In this document: piece by piece, positions 45,424-53,367 of the stretch
Position numbering within the stretch: the stretch's first letter is position 1
How the letters are laid out: every line of letters begins with the position of its first letter
Assembly (NCBI RefSeq): GCF_039680535.1
Contig: NZ_JBDKSS010000012.1
Coordinates: forward strand, 1 to 64,000
Reading direction: 5' to 3'
DNA from: Parvibaculum sp039680535
GTDB lineage: Bacteria > Pseudomonadota > Alphaproteobacteria > Parvibaculales > Parvibaculaceae
DNA: 64,000 nt
The notes under the pieces: model-generated
Told to the model about the DNA's origin: nothing
The model's input: the letters and a program-made list of their open reading frames with translations, nothing else
Database searches by the model: none
Program-made: the position numbers and the translations under genes

Positions 45424-46461
45424 TCAGATCAGCCCGCGAGCCGAGAGTTCGTCCTTCACATAGGCGTAGTAGATCGGCGCGGCGATAACGCCCGCCACGC
45501 CGAATGCGGATTCCATCACCAGCATGGCGACGAGAAGTTCCCATGCGCGCGAGCTGATGCGCGAGCCGATGATGCGCGCATTGACGAAATATTCGAGCTT
45601 GTGCATGGCGACGAGAAATACCAGCGATCCGGCGGCGGCATAGGCCGATATGCCAAGGCTCACCACGACGATCACCGTGTTGGAAATGAGATTTCCGACG
45701 ACCGGAAGAAGGCCGGTGATGAAGGTCACCGCGATCATCGTCTTTACCAACGGCAGATTGATGCCGAACATCGGCAGGACGAACACCAGATAAATGCCGG
45801 TGAGCACGGTATTGAGCGCGGATATGCGCACTTGCGCAAAGACGACGCGGCGGAACGCCTCGCCAAGCAGCTGCGCCCGGACGAGAAGGGCGCCGCGCAG
45901 CGGCGGCATGGTCGAGGGCTCCGGTGTCGCGTCGCCCATCGCGGCGAGCCCGCCGATGACGGCGCCGACGATGATGTGAACGATGAGGCGGCCAAAATTC
46001 TCGCCCAGGCTTTGCAGCGCGCCCGCATTCTCGCGCAACCATTGCGATGCCTGCGTCTGCCATTCGCCGGAGTTGGCGGGCAGGTAGTCATGCGCCCAGA
46101 CGGGAATATAGCTCCTGGCGGCCTGCACGATTTCGGCCATCCGGCGCAGCAGCACGATCACGTTGTCGGAACTGTCGTTGAAGAGCGAAGTCACCCCCAT
46201 GATGCCGGTGGTGAGGAGCAGAACGAAGAGGATGGAAAGGACGGCCAGCGCGATGAGCTTGGATGTGCGATGGGTGAGGCGTCCGACGCGCAGGCGGCCC
46301 GCGACCACGTGGACAAGCTCATAGACGAGGACCGCGGCCAGGAACGCAGCGAGCAGGCCGAGCTGAACGACGCCGAGAAGGGCAATGCCCATGAGGACCT
46401 GGGCAGCCAGAACATAGCGGCGGTCGTCCCCTCCGACCTGGAAATTCGTCGGCGCTGTCAT
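45424..46461 (-). CDS. AI-2E family transporter (PerM/TqsA-like)
   Basis: A 345-residue membrane protein with paired N-terminal helices, a helical cytoplasmic or periplasmic middle, and the conserved C-terminal block of helices including LPMFGINLPLVKTMIAVTFITGLLPVVGNLISNT. Members export varied small solutes or act as Na+/H+ antiporters; AI-2 export is shown for only a few. The ATG at 46461 follows AGAAGG. Confidence 0.88.
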   Translation of the reverse strand: MTAPTNFQVGGDDRRYVLAAQVLMGIALLGVVQLGLLAAFLAAVLVYELVHVVAGRLRVGRLTHRTSKLIALAVLSILFVLLLTTGIMGVTSLFNDSSDNVIVLLRRMAEIVQAARSYIPVWAHDYLPANSGEWQTQASQWLRENAGALQSLGENFGRLIVHIIVGAVIGGLAAMGDATPEPSTMPPLRGALLVRAQLLGEAFRRVVFAQVRISALNTVLTGIYLVFVLPMFGINLPLVKTMIAVTFITGLLPVVGNLISNTVIVVVSLGISAYAAAGSLVFLVAMHKLEYFVNARIIGSRISSRAWELLVAMLVMESAFGVAGVIAAPIYYAYVKDELSARGLI

Positions 46462-46674
46462 GATGCTGCCTTCTCTCTGCGCATTTCTGCGCCTTGCCCG
46501 CCCGCGCGGATCATACAGGCGCCTTCTATCCCGGCCTAGTTTCAATATAGGCGCGACATGGCGTCAAAACAGGTGGGCATGCGAGGTCCGAGGCGCCGCG
46601 GCCCGTCATTGCCCGCCAACCCCTGATCGGCTAGAAGAGGCCACATATTTCTCCGAAATCGAGAGCGACGACGC

Positions 46675-48330
46675 ATGGCTTCCTATCAATATGTCTACGT
46701 CATGGACCGCCTGTCCAAGACCTATCCGGGTGGCAAGCAGGTTCTGAAAGACATTCGTCTGTCCTTTCTGCCGGGCGTGAAGATCGGCGTTGTCGGTCTT
46801 AACGGTGCCGGTAAATCGACACTGCTCAGGATCATGGCTGGCGTCGACAAGGACTTCACCGGCGAGGCCTGGGCGGCCGAAAGCGCGCGCGTCGGCTATC
46901 TCGCACAGGAGCCGCAGCTCGATCCCGCCAAGGACGTGTTCGGCAACGTCATGGACGGTGTGAAGGAAAAGAAGGCGCTGCTCGATCGCTATAACGAAAT
47001 CGCCGTCAATTATTCCGACGAGACCGCCGATGAAATGGCGAAGCTCCAGGACATCATCGACGCGCAGAACCTCTGGGATCTCGACAGCCAGGTCGAAATG
47101 GCCATGGACGCGCTGCGCTGCCCCGAAGGCGATGCGGACGTATCCAAGCTCTCGGGCGGCGAGAAGCGCCGCGTGGCGCTCTGCAAGCTGCTGCTCGAAG
47201 GCCCCGATCTTCTGCTGCTCGACGAACCGACCAACCATCTCGACGCAGAGTCGGTCTCCTGGCTTCAGAACTATCTGAAGGAATACAAGGGCACCGTCGT
47301 CCTCGTCACCCATGACCGCTACTTCCTCGACAATGTGACGGGCTGGATTCTCGAGCTCGATCGCGGTTCAGGCATTCCCTATGAGGGCAATTACTCGTCC
47401 TGGCTCGACCAGAAGCAGAAGCGGCTCGAACAGGAAGGCCGGCAGGACGAGGCGACGCAGCGCACGCTCGCCCGAGAACTCGAATGGATCCGGCAGAGCC
47501 CCAAGGCGCGTCAGGCCAAGAGCAAGGCACGTATCCGCGCCTATGATGACCTGCTCGCCGAAGCCGGGCGCCAGACGGACGGCAAGGCCCAGATCGTCAT
47601 TCCGGCGGGGCCGCGTCTCGGCGGCGTCGTGGTCGAGGCCGATCACCTCACCAAGGCCTTCGGCGACAGGCTCCTGATCGACGATCTCTCGTTCCAGCTT
47701 CCACCCGGCGGCATTGTTGGCGTCATCGGCCCGAACGGCGCCGGCAAGACGACGCTGTTCCGCATGCTCACCGGGCAGGACAAGCCCGACAGCGGCACGC
47801 TGAAGGTCGGCGATACGGTTGTCATGGGCTATGTCGATCAGAGCCGAGACGATCTCGACCCGAACAAGAACGTCTGGGAGGAAATCTCCGGCGGTACCGA
47901 CATCATCGAACTCGGCAAGATCACGATGCCGAGCCGCGCCTATGTCGGCGCGTTCAACTTCAAGGGTAGCGACCAGCAGAAGAAGGTCGGCGTTCTTTCG
48001 GGCGGCGAGCGCAACCGCGTTCACCTCGCCAAGATGCTGAAGTCGGGCGCGAATCTTCTGCTCCTCGACGAACCCACCAACGATCTCGACGTCGATACGC
48101 TGCGTGCGCTCGAAGATGCGCTGGTCGCCTTCGCGGGCTGCGCCATCGTCATCAGCCACGATCGCTGGTTCCTCGATCGCATCGCCACGCACATGCTTGC
48201 TTTCGAAGGCGACAGCCATGTCGAATGGTTCGAGGGCAATTATCAGGAATATGAGGAGGACAAGAAGCGTCGCCTCGGGGCGCAGGCGGAAATCCCGCAC
48301 CGGATCAAATACAAGCGCTTCAGCCGCTGA
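46675..48330 (+). CDS. ettA: Energy-dependent translational throttle protein EttA (ABC-F)
   Basis: A 551-residue cytoplasmic ABC-F ATPase with two nucleotide-binding domains: Walker A GLNGAGKST and GPNGAGKTT, signatures LSGGEKRR and LSGGERNR, and LLLLDEPTNHLD and LLLLDEPTNDLD. No membrane segments are present. The arm and linker sequences (RELEWIRQSPKARQAKSKAR) match EttA/YjjK, which binds the ribosomal E site and throttles translation initiation according to energy state. It ends at a strong terminator. Confidence 0.96.
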   Translation: MASYQYVYVMDRLSKTYPGGKQVLKDIRLSFLPGVKIGVVGLNGAGKSTLLRIMAGVDKDFTGEAWAAESARVGYLAQEPQLDPAKDVFGNVMDGVKEKKALLDRYNEIAVNYSDETADEMAKLQDIIDAQNLWDLDSQVEMAMDALRCPEGDADVSKLSGGEKRRVALCKLLLEGPDLLLLDEPTNHLDAESVSWLQNYLKEYKGTVVLVTHDRYFLDNVTGWILELDRGSGIPYEGNYSSWLDQKQKRLEQEGRQDEATQRTLARELEWIRQSPKARQAKSKARIRAYDDLLAEAGRQTDGKAQIVIPAGPRLGGVVVEADHLTKAFGDRLLIDDLSFQLPPGGIVGVIGPNGAGKTTLFRMLTGQDKPDSGTLKVGDTVVMGYVDQSRDDLDPNKNVWEEISGGTDIIELGKITMPSRAYVGAFNFKGSDQQKKVGVLSGGERNRVHLAKMLKSGANLLLLDEPTNDLDVDTLRALEDALVAFAGCAIVISHDRWFLDRIATHMLAFEGDSHVEWFEGNYQEYEEDKKRRLGAQAEIPHRIKYKRFSR

Positions 48331-48353
48331 TCCTCTCGGTCTTCCCAAACAAG

Positions 48354-48388
48354 AACGGCGCGGAAATTTCTTTCCGCGCCGTTTTTCT
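48354..48388. terminator. Bidirectional terminator between ettA and mlaC
   Basis: A perfect 13-bp stem (48354-48366 with 48371-48383) with a 4-base loop is followed by a T-run on the plus strand. It lies between convergent genes. Confidence 0.92.
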
Positions 48389-48405
48389 TTGAGTTGGTCG
48401 GCCGC

Positions 48406-49083
48406 TTACTGCGCCGTGGTCGCTGCCGTCGTCGGCAGCTTGCCGTTCTCGGCATCCGCGATCTGCTGCTTCAGGTGATCGAGAAGGGCAGCGAAGTCGC
48501 CATTGTGATTGTTGATGACGGAGGTGAAGGCGGAGCGCTGCTCCTGGGCCAGCCACACGCCGACGACATTGACGTCGAAGAGCTTGTAGCCGCCGTCCTT
48601 CTTCAGAAGCCACCATGTGACCTTCACCGGCTCGCGACCATTGGTGAAGTTGATCTGGCTCTGCACCAGCGCCTGCGTGTCGCCCTTGAGCTGCGAGCCC
48701 GTAATGACGAGCTTCTCGTCGTGATAGTCGGACAGGCGCGTCACATAGACCTTCACCACGAAATTGTTGAAGAGCTTGATGTACTCGCTCTTCTGGTCGG
48801 GTGTGGGCGTGCGCAGAAACTGGCCAAGGCAGAAGGCCGCGATGCGCTGCATGTCGGCATTGGTGTCGAGCAGGGCGGCGAACTGCGCTTCACGCCCGGC
48901 ACGGTCCAGGCTCTTGTCGCTGATGATCTTGATGGCCTGCTGCGACACCTCCGACACCCATGCCTCCGCGGCAGGGTCGGTGTTTGCAGCCTGCGCCGGA
49001 AGCGATCCGACGATGGATGTGAGAAGGGCGACGCAGAACGCGACCGGCGCGACTGCGGATCGCACGAAGTTAAGGGGGCTCAT
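48406..49083 (-). CDS. mlaC: MlaC-like phospholipid-binding periplasmic protein
   Basis: A 225-residue protein with a signal peptide (cleavage near AQAANTD) and the MlaC/Ttg2D domain (FCLGQFLRTPTPDQKSEYIKLFNNFVVKVYVTRLSDY; TWWLLKKDGGYKLFDVNVVGVWLAQEQRSAF). MlaC shuttles phospholipids between the outer-membrane MlaA complex and the inner-membrane MlaFEDB transporter. It follows mlaA by 74 bases on the same strand. The mlaFED genes are not in this window. Confidence 0.92.
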   Translation of the reverse strand: MSPLNFVRSAVAPVAFCVALLTSIVGSLPAQAANTDPAAEAWVSEVSQQAIKIISDKSLDRAGREAQFAALLDTNADMQRIAAFCLGQFLRTPTPDQKSEYIKLFNNFVVKVYVTRLSDYHDEKLVITGSQLKGDTQALVQSQINFTNGREPVKVTWWLLKKDGGYKLFDVNVVGVWLAQEQRSAFTSVINNHNGDFAALLDHLKQQIADAENGKLPTTAATTAQ

Positions 49084-49157
49084 GGCCTGGTCTCCTGCAG
49101 ACGAAACGCGAAGCTAAATTGTGGCGTCAACGCCGATACCGAACGGCGGCATCGCTC

Positions 49158-49997
49158 CTATTTAGCAGGAGCGACAGACTGCGGTTCGTTTGTGTCGAAA
49201 TTTAGGTTCTCGATGTCGGGAAGCTTCTCGTTCGACACATTGCCGTTGGCAATCTCGTTGGCGCGCGTCTGGCGATAGAGGCTGCGGATCGTGGCGTAGT
49301 AGTCGACCGACGTGCGTTCGATCTGATCGAGCGTCTTGAGGTTGCGCGACCGGACGTCGACGCCGTTCACGACAAAGCGCGCGACGGGAACGGTGTACGG
49401 ACCATTCCAGTAGATATAGGTGAGCGGGTCGAAGAACTGGTCCACCGCATAGCCGGCCAGGTCGCGGGGCGGCTTGGGCCCAAGGATCGGCAGGAAGAGA
49501 TAGGGGCCTTCCGGCGTGTTCCAGGTCGCGAGCGTCTGGCCGAAGTCTTCGTCATGCTTCGGATAGCCCATGCCGGTCGCCGGATCGAAGAGGCCGAGAA
49601 CGCCGATCGTGGTGTTGATGCCGAAGCGCGAGGCGGTCGTGCCCGCGCGGTCCCATTCGCCCTGAAGCGAATCGTTGGCGAGGATGACCGGCGAGTCCAG
49701 ATTGTCCATGAAGTGGCGAACGCCGTCGCGCGCCGGATCCGGCACGACGCCCTGATACCAGGTCGCCACAGGCTTGAGGATGATGATGTCGAGGAAGCGA
49801 TTGAGCTCGAAGAAATAGCGGTTCAGCGGCTCGATCGGGTCGTTGGTCTCTTCATAGGCCTTCACAGCCGCCGGGTTCGAGGCGTCGGGGTGCGTTGCGC
49901 AGCCTGCGAGCGCGAATGCCAACATGATGCATGCTGTCTTGGCGCCTGCGTTCGCAATCCTCGCGAATACTGTCATCATATCCCCACTTCTCTTCAT
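49158..49997 (-). CDS. mlaA: MlaA (VacJ) family outer-membrane lipoprotein
   Basis: A protein of about 279 residues with a lipoprotein signal (lipobox LAGC) and the VacJ domain: NDPIEPLNRYFFELNRFLD, FMDNLDSPVILANDSLQGE, FGINTTIGVLGLFDPATGMGYPKHDEDFGQTLATW, and GPYLFLPILGPKPPRDLAG. It removes misplaced phospholipids from the outer leaflet and hands them to MlaC, encoded next. Starts at 49997, 49979 or 49976 are all possible; AAGTGGGG favours one of the latter two. Confidence 0.94.
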   Translation of the reverse strand: MKRSGDMMTVFARIANAGAKTACIMLAFALAGCATHPDASNPAAVKAYEETNDPIEPLNRYFFELNRFLDIIILKPVATWYQGVVPDPARDGVRHFMDNLDSPVILANDSLQGEWDRAGTTASRFGINTTIGVLGLFDPATGMGYPKHDEDFGQTLATWNTPEGPYLFLPILGPKPPRDLAGYAVDQFFDPLTYIYWNGPYTVPVARFVVNGVDVRSRNLKTLDQIERTSVDYYATIRSLYRQTRANEIANGNVSNEKLPDIENLNFDTNEPQSVAPAK

Positions 49998-50327
49998 CTT
50001 TTCCGATCAAGCTGCCCGTTTGCCTGCAAGGGGCGGTCATTCGCCGGGCCACGTTCCCGGCGCCAACGCTTTCGCAGGCCTCGGTTAAATCTCTGTTGCC
50101 ACAGCCCGGTTCCACTGGCCGACTAAAATATTAAGCATATCGCTTAACGCCTAATGAACGCCGTCGCCCCAGATGTGCGGCATAGGCAGAGACTCTCATG
50201 TGGCACTTTAATTATCACAGTGAATCTTCGTTAACCAGCTAACCCCCTGTCACTGCTGCATTGATCGCTCATCTGTGTTGCCGAAATGCTGCGGTGCAAG
50301 GCAGTCTTCATTCCGGCTTGATAAGAC

Positions 50328-50343
50328 ATAAAGATATGTTTAT
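50328..50343. promoter_or_regulatory. Palindromic operator upstream of the methionine-cycle operon
   Basis: ATAAAGATATGTTTAT is a 16-bp palindrome with one symmetric mismatch pair, 31 bases before the ArsR-type regulator gene. Position and AT-rich symmetry fit an ArsR/SahR-like operator and autoregulation. The rest of 49998-50374 contains no gene that I can support. Confidence 0.55.
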
Positions 50344-50374
50344 ATAGTCGTCGAATTCGCAAGTGCGAGGTGGG

Positions 50375-51376
50375 ATGGAAGGGCTTTTGACAGGCTTGAG
50401 AGCGGCGGGAGAGCCGACCCGGCTGCGCCTGCTTGCCATCCTGGCCAAGGGCGAGCTTACGGTCACCGAACTCACCCAGATCCTCCGGCAGAGCCAGCCA
50501 AGGGTGAGCCGGCACCTGAAGCTGATGTGCGAGGCCGGACTGCTGGACCGCTTCCGCGAGGGAAGCTGGGTCTTCTATCGCCGGGCGCATGAAGGACAGG
50601 GCGCTCGTCTGGCGACGCTCCTTACCGGCCTGGTGCCTGCGGGCGACCTGACGGTCGCGCGGGACATGGAAAGGCTGGAGGCCGTCCGGGCCCTTCGCGC
50701 GGATCGGGCAGCGGCCTTCTTCAGCGCCAATGCCGAGCAATGGAACCGCATCCGCTCCCTCCACGTATCCGAGGCCAAGGTCGAGGAAGCGCTGCTGGAG
50801 CTTGCGTCCGGCCATAAGACCGGAACGCTGGTCGACCTGGGAACGGGCACGGGGCGGATTCTCGAACTCATCGGCGCCGAGGCTGAAATCGGCATCGGCA
50901 TCGACCTCAGCCCGGAAATGCTCGGTCTGGCCCGCACGCATCTCGAGCAGGCAGGCGTCGACCATTGTTCGGTGCGGCAGGGCGACCTCTACGACCTGCC
51001 GTTGCAGGACGAGACGGCCGATCTGGTGACGCTGCATCAGGTTCTTCATTATCTCGACGATCCCGCGGCCGCAGTCGCCGAGGCCGCCCGTGTGCTGAAG
51101 CCCGGCGGCCGATTGCTGATCGCGGATTTCGCCCCCCACGAGCTCGACTTTCTCCGTGACGAGCAGGCGCATCGCCGCCTCGGCTTCACCGAGGACGAGG
51201 TGCGAAGCTGGCTCACCCAGGCGGGTCTCGAGGTGAGGGAGGTGCGCGAGTTGCCGCCGGAAGGTGGCGAGGAAGCAAAACTCACGGTCGTTATCTATGC
51301 GGCCGACAAACTCAAAACCGGCGCGGTGCAGAGGCGCAACGCGACGAGCGGTCAAACGGCGGGGATGAAGGAATGA
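50375..51376 (+). CDS. ArsR-type regulator fused to a SAM-dependent methyltransferase domain
   Basis: A 333-residue fusion. The N-terminal ArsR winged helix (about residues 1-95: GEPTRLRLLAILAKGELTVTELTQIL, then QPRVSRHLKLMCEAGLL) lacks a metal-binding cysteine pair. The C-terminal class I methyltransferase fold has VDLGTGTGRILELIG and LHQVLHYLDDPAAAVAEAARVLKPGG. Such fusions control the methionine cycle in other Proteobacteria, probably sensing SAM or S-adenosylhomocysteine. Its stop overlaps the metF start (ATGA), supporting that role. Whether the methyltransferase domain is catalytic or only a sensor is unknown. Confidence 0.88.
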   Translation: MEGLLTGLRAAGEPTRLRLLAILAKGELTVTELTQILRQSQPRVSRHLKLMCEAGLLDRFREGSWVFYRRAHEGQGARLATLLTGLVPAGDLTVARDMERLEAVRALRADRAAAFFSANAEQWNRIRSLHVSEAKVEEALLELASGHKTGTLVDLGTGTGRILELIGAEAEIGIGIDLSPEMLGLARTHLEQAGVDHCSVRQGDLYDLPLQDETADLVTLHQVLHYLDDPAAAVAEAARVLKPGGRLLIADFAPHELDFLRDEQAHRRLGFTEDEVRSWLTQAGLEVREVRELPPEGGEEAKLTVVIYAADKLKTGAVQRRNATSGQTAGMKE

Positions 51377-52266
51377 GCGGACGAAACACACAGGCGGAGG
51401 CGCGCACCAGCGTCTCATTCGAATTCTTCCCGCCCCGCACGCCGGAGATGGAGGAAAATCTGTGGCGCGCGATCCGGCGTCTCGAACCGCTGCGCCCGGA
51501 ATTCGTGTCCGTGACCTATGGCGCCGGCGGCTCCACGCGCGAGCGCACTCACGCGACAGTGAAGCGCATCGTGCAGGAAACGACGCTGACGCCTGCGGCT
51601 CACCTCACCTGCGTCGGTGCGAGCCGCGATGAAGTGAACGACGTCATCCGCTCCTATTGGGAGGCGGGCGTGCGCCATATCGTGGCGCTTCGCGGCGACA
51701 TGCCCGAACTTGGCGCGGCCTACAAGCCGCATCCGCAGGGCTATCAGTCGACACCGGAACTCGTCGCTGGCATCAAACAGATCGCCGGCTTCGAGGTCAG
51801 CGTCAGCGCCTATCCCGAAGGCCACCCGGAATCGCCGTCCTTCGAGGCAGATATCGAGCTTCTGAAGCGCAAGGTCGATGCGGGCGCAACGCGCGCCATC
51901 ACGCAATTCGCCTTCGACACGGAGCGCCATGCGCGCTTTCTCGAAGCGGTGCGGCGTGCGGGTATCGAAGTTCCGATCGTGCCCGGCATCATGCCGACGA
52001 CCAATTTCAAGGGCACCAAGCGCATGGCTGAACGCTGCGGTGCCAGCATTCCGAAATGGCTCGACGACTATTATATTGGTCTCGACGACGATCTCGAGAC
52101 GCGCAAGCTCATCGCGGCCTATGTCGCGGCGGAGCAGGTGAACCGCCTGCGCGCCTATGGCTTTGACCGCTTTCATTTTTACACGCTGAACCAGGCCGAT
52201 CTCACCTTCGCGATCTGTCATGTGATCGGGCTCCGGCCCGAGCGCGTGGCCGCTCCCGTCGCGTGA
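51373..52266 (+). CDS. metF: Methylenetetrahydrofolate reductase
   Basis: A 297-residue flavoenzyme reducing 5,10-methylene-THF to 5-methyl-THF, the methyl donor for methionine synthase. Motifs are SFEFFPPRTPEMEENLW near the N terminus, SVTYGAGGSTRERTH, HLTCVGASRDE, and ALRGDMPELG. Length is standard for the bacterial enzyme. It overlaps the regulator gene by four bases and precedes both metH parts. Confidence 0.96.
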   Translation: MSGRNTQAEARTSVSFEFFPPRTPEMEENLWRAIRRLEPLRPEFVSVTYGAGGSTRERTHATVKRIVQETTLTPAAHLTCVGASRDEVNDVIRSYWEAGVRHIVALRGDMPELGAAYKPHPQGYQSTPELVAGIKQIAGFEVSVSAYPEGHPESPSFEADIELLKRKVDAGATRAITQFAFDTERHARFLEAVRRAGIEVPIVPGIMPTTNFKGTKRMAERCGASIPKWLDDYYIGLDDDLETRKLIAAYVAAEQVNRLRAYGFDRFHFYTLNQADLTFAICHVIGLRPERVAAPVA

Positions 52267-52283
52267 GAGAAAGGACCGCCGCC

Positions 52284-53345
52284 ATGACCAGAGACGAACG
52301 CATCGCCCGCCTGAAACAGGAGATCAACGAGCGCGTGCTCGTGCTCGACGGCGCCATGGGCACCATGATCCAGGGCTACAAGCTGACGGAAGCGGACTTC
52401 CGCGGCGAACGCTTCAAGGATCACCCGGTGGACCTCAAGGGCGACAACGAGCTTATCTCGCTCGTGCGTCCCGACATTCTGCGCGACATCCATCTTGCCT
52501 ATTACCGGGCGGGCGCGGACTTCGCCGAAACGAATACGTTCAGCGCGACCACCATCGCGCAGGCCGACTACCATCTGGAGTCGGTCGCCTACGAGATGAA
52601 TGTCGAAAGCGCCCGCATCGCGCGTCAGGCCGCCGATATCGCCGAGAGCGAGACGCCGGGCCGCGTCTGCTATGTCGCGGGCGTACTCGGGCCGACGAAC
52701 CGCACCGCCTCGATCTCGCCCAAGGTCAGCGATCCCGGCTTCCGCAACATCAGCTTCGATCAGCTTCGCGACGCCTACAAGGAAGCGACGCGCGGCCTCA
52801 TTGAAGGCGGTGCCGACACGATCCTTGTTGAAACGATTTTCGACACGCTGAACGCCAAGGCGGCGCTCTTTGCGGTCGATGAGGTTTTCGAGGAGATTGG
52901 CTTCGAACTGCCCGTGATGATCTCGGGCACGATCACCGACATGTCGGGCCGTCTTCTCTCTGGCCAGACGCCGGAAGCCTTCTGGAATTCGGTTTCCCAT
53001 GTGAAGCCGCTTTCCATCGGCCTCAACTGTGCGCTGGGCGCGAAGGAGATGCGCGCCCATATCGACACGCTGGCCCGCGTGTCCGATGTGCGCGTCAGCG
53101 CCCATCCCAATGCCGGCCTGCCGAACGAAATGGGCGAATATGACGAGAGCCCCGAGCACATGTCGCATCTCGTGGGCGAGTTCGCGACCTCGGGTCTCGT
53201 CAACATCGTAGGCGGCTGCTGCGGCACGACGCCCGCGCATATCCACGCCATTGCCGAGGCGGTGAAGGGCGTGAAGCCGCGCACGCCGCCCGCCGTCGAG
53301 CCGCGCCTGCGCCTCTCCGGTCTCGAAGCCTTCACCGCGCCGTAA
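52284..53345 (+). CDS. metH: Methionine synthase, homocysteine-binding part (split MetH N-terminal)
   Basis: A 353-residue protein that is only the homocysteine S-methyltransferase module of cobalamin-dependent MetH (VLDGAMGTMIQGYKL; TNTFSATTIAQADY). The zinc ligands are Cys249, Cys312 and Cys313 (GGCCGTTPAHI). In enterobacteria this is residues 1-350 of one long chain; here it ends with its own stop, and the remainder is a separate gene 22 bases later. The ATG at 52284 follows AAAGGA. Confidence 0.95.
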   Translation: MTRDERIARLKQEINERVLVLDGAMGTMIQGYKLTEADFRGERFKDHPVDLKGDNELISLVRPDILRDIHLAYYRAGADFAETNTFSATTIAQADYHLESVAYEMNVESARIARQAADIAESETPGRVCYVAGVLGPTNRTASISPKVSDPGFRNISFDQLRDAYKEATRGLIEGGADTILVETIFDTLNAKAALFAVDEVFEEIGFELPVMISGTITDMSGRLLSGQTPEAFWNSVSHVKPLSIGLNCALGAKEMRAHIDTLARVSDVRVSAHPNAGLPNEMGEYDESPEHMSHLVGEFATSGLVNIVGGCCGTTPAHIHAIAEAVKGVKPRTPPAVEPRLRLSGLEAFTAP

Positions 53346-53367
53346 GCCTGCTCAGAAAAGAAGTGAA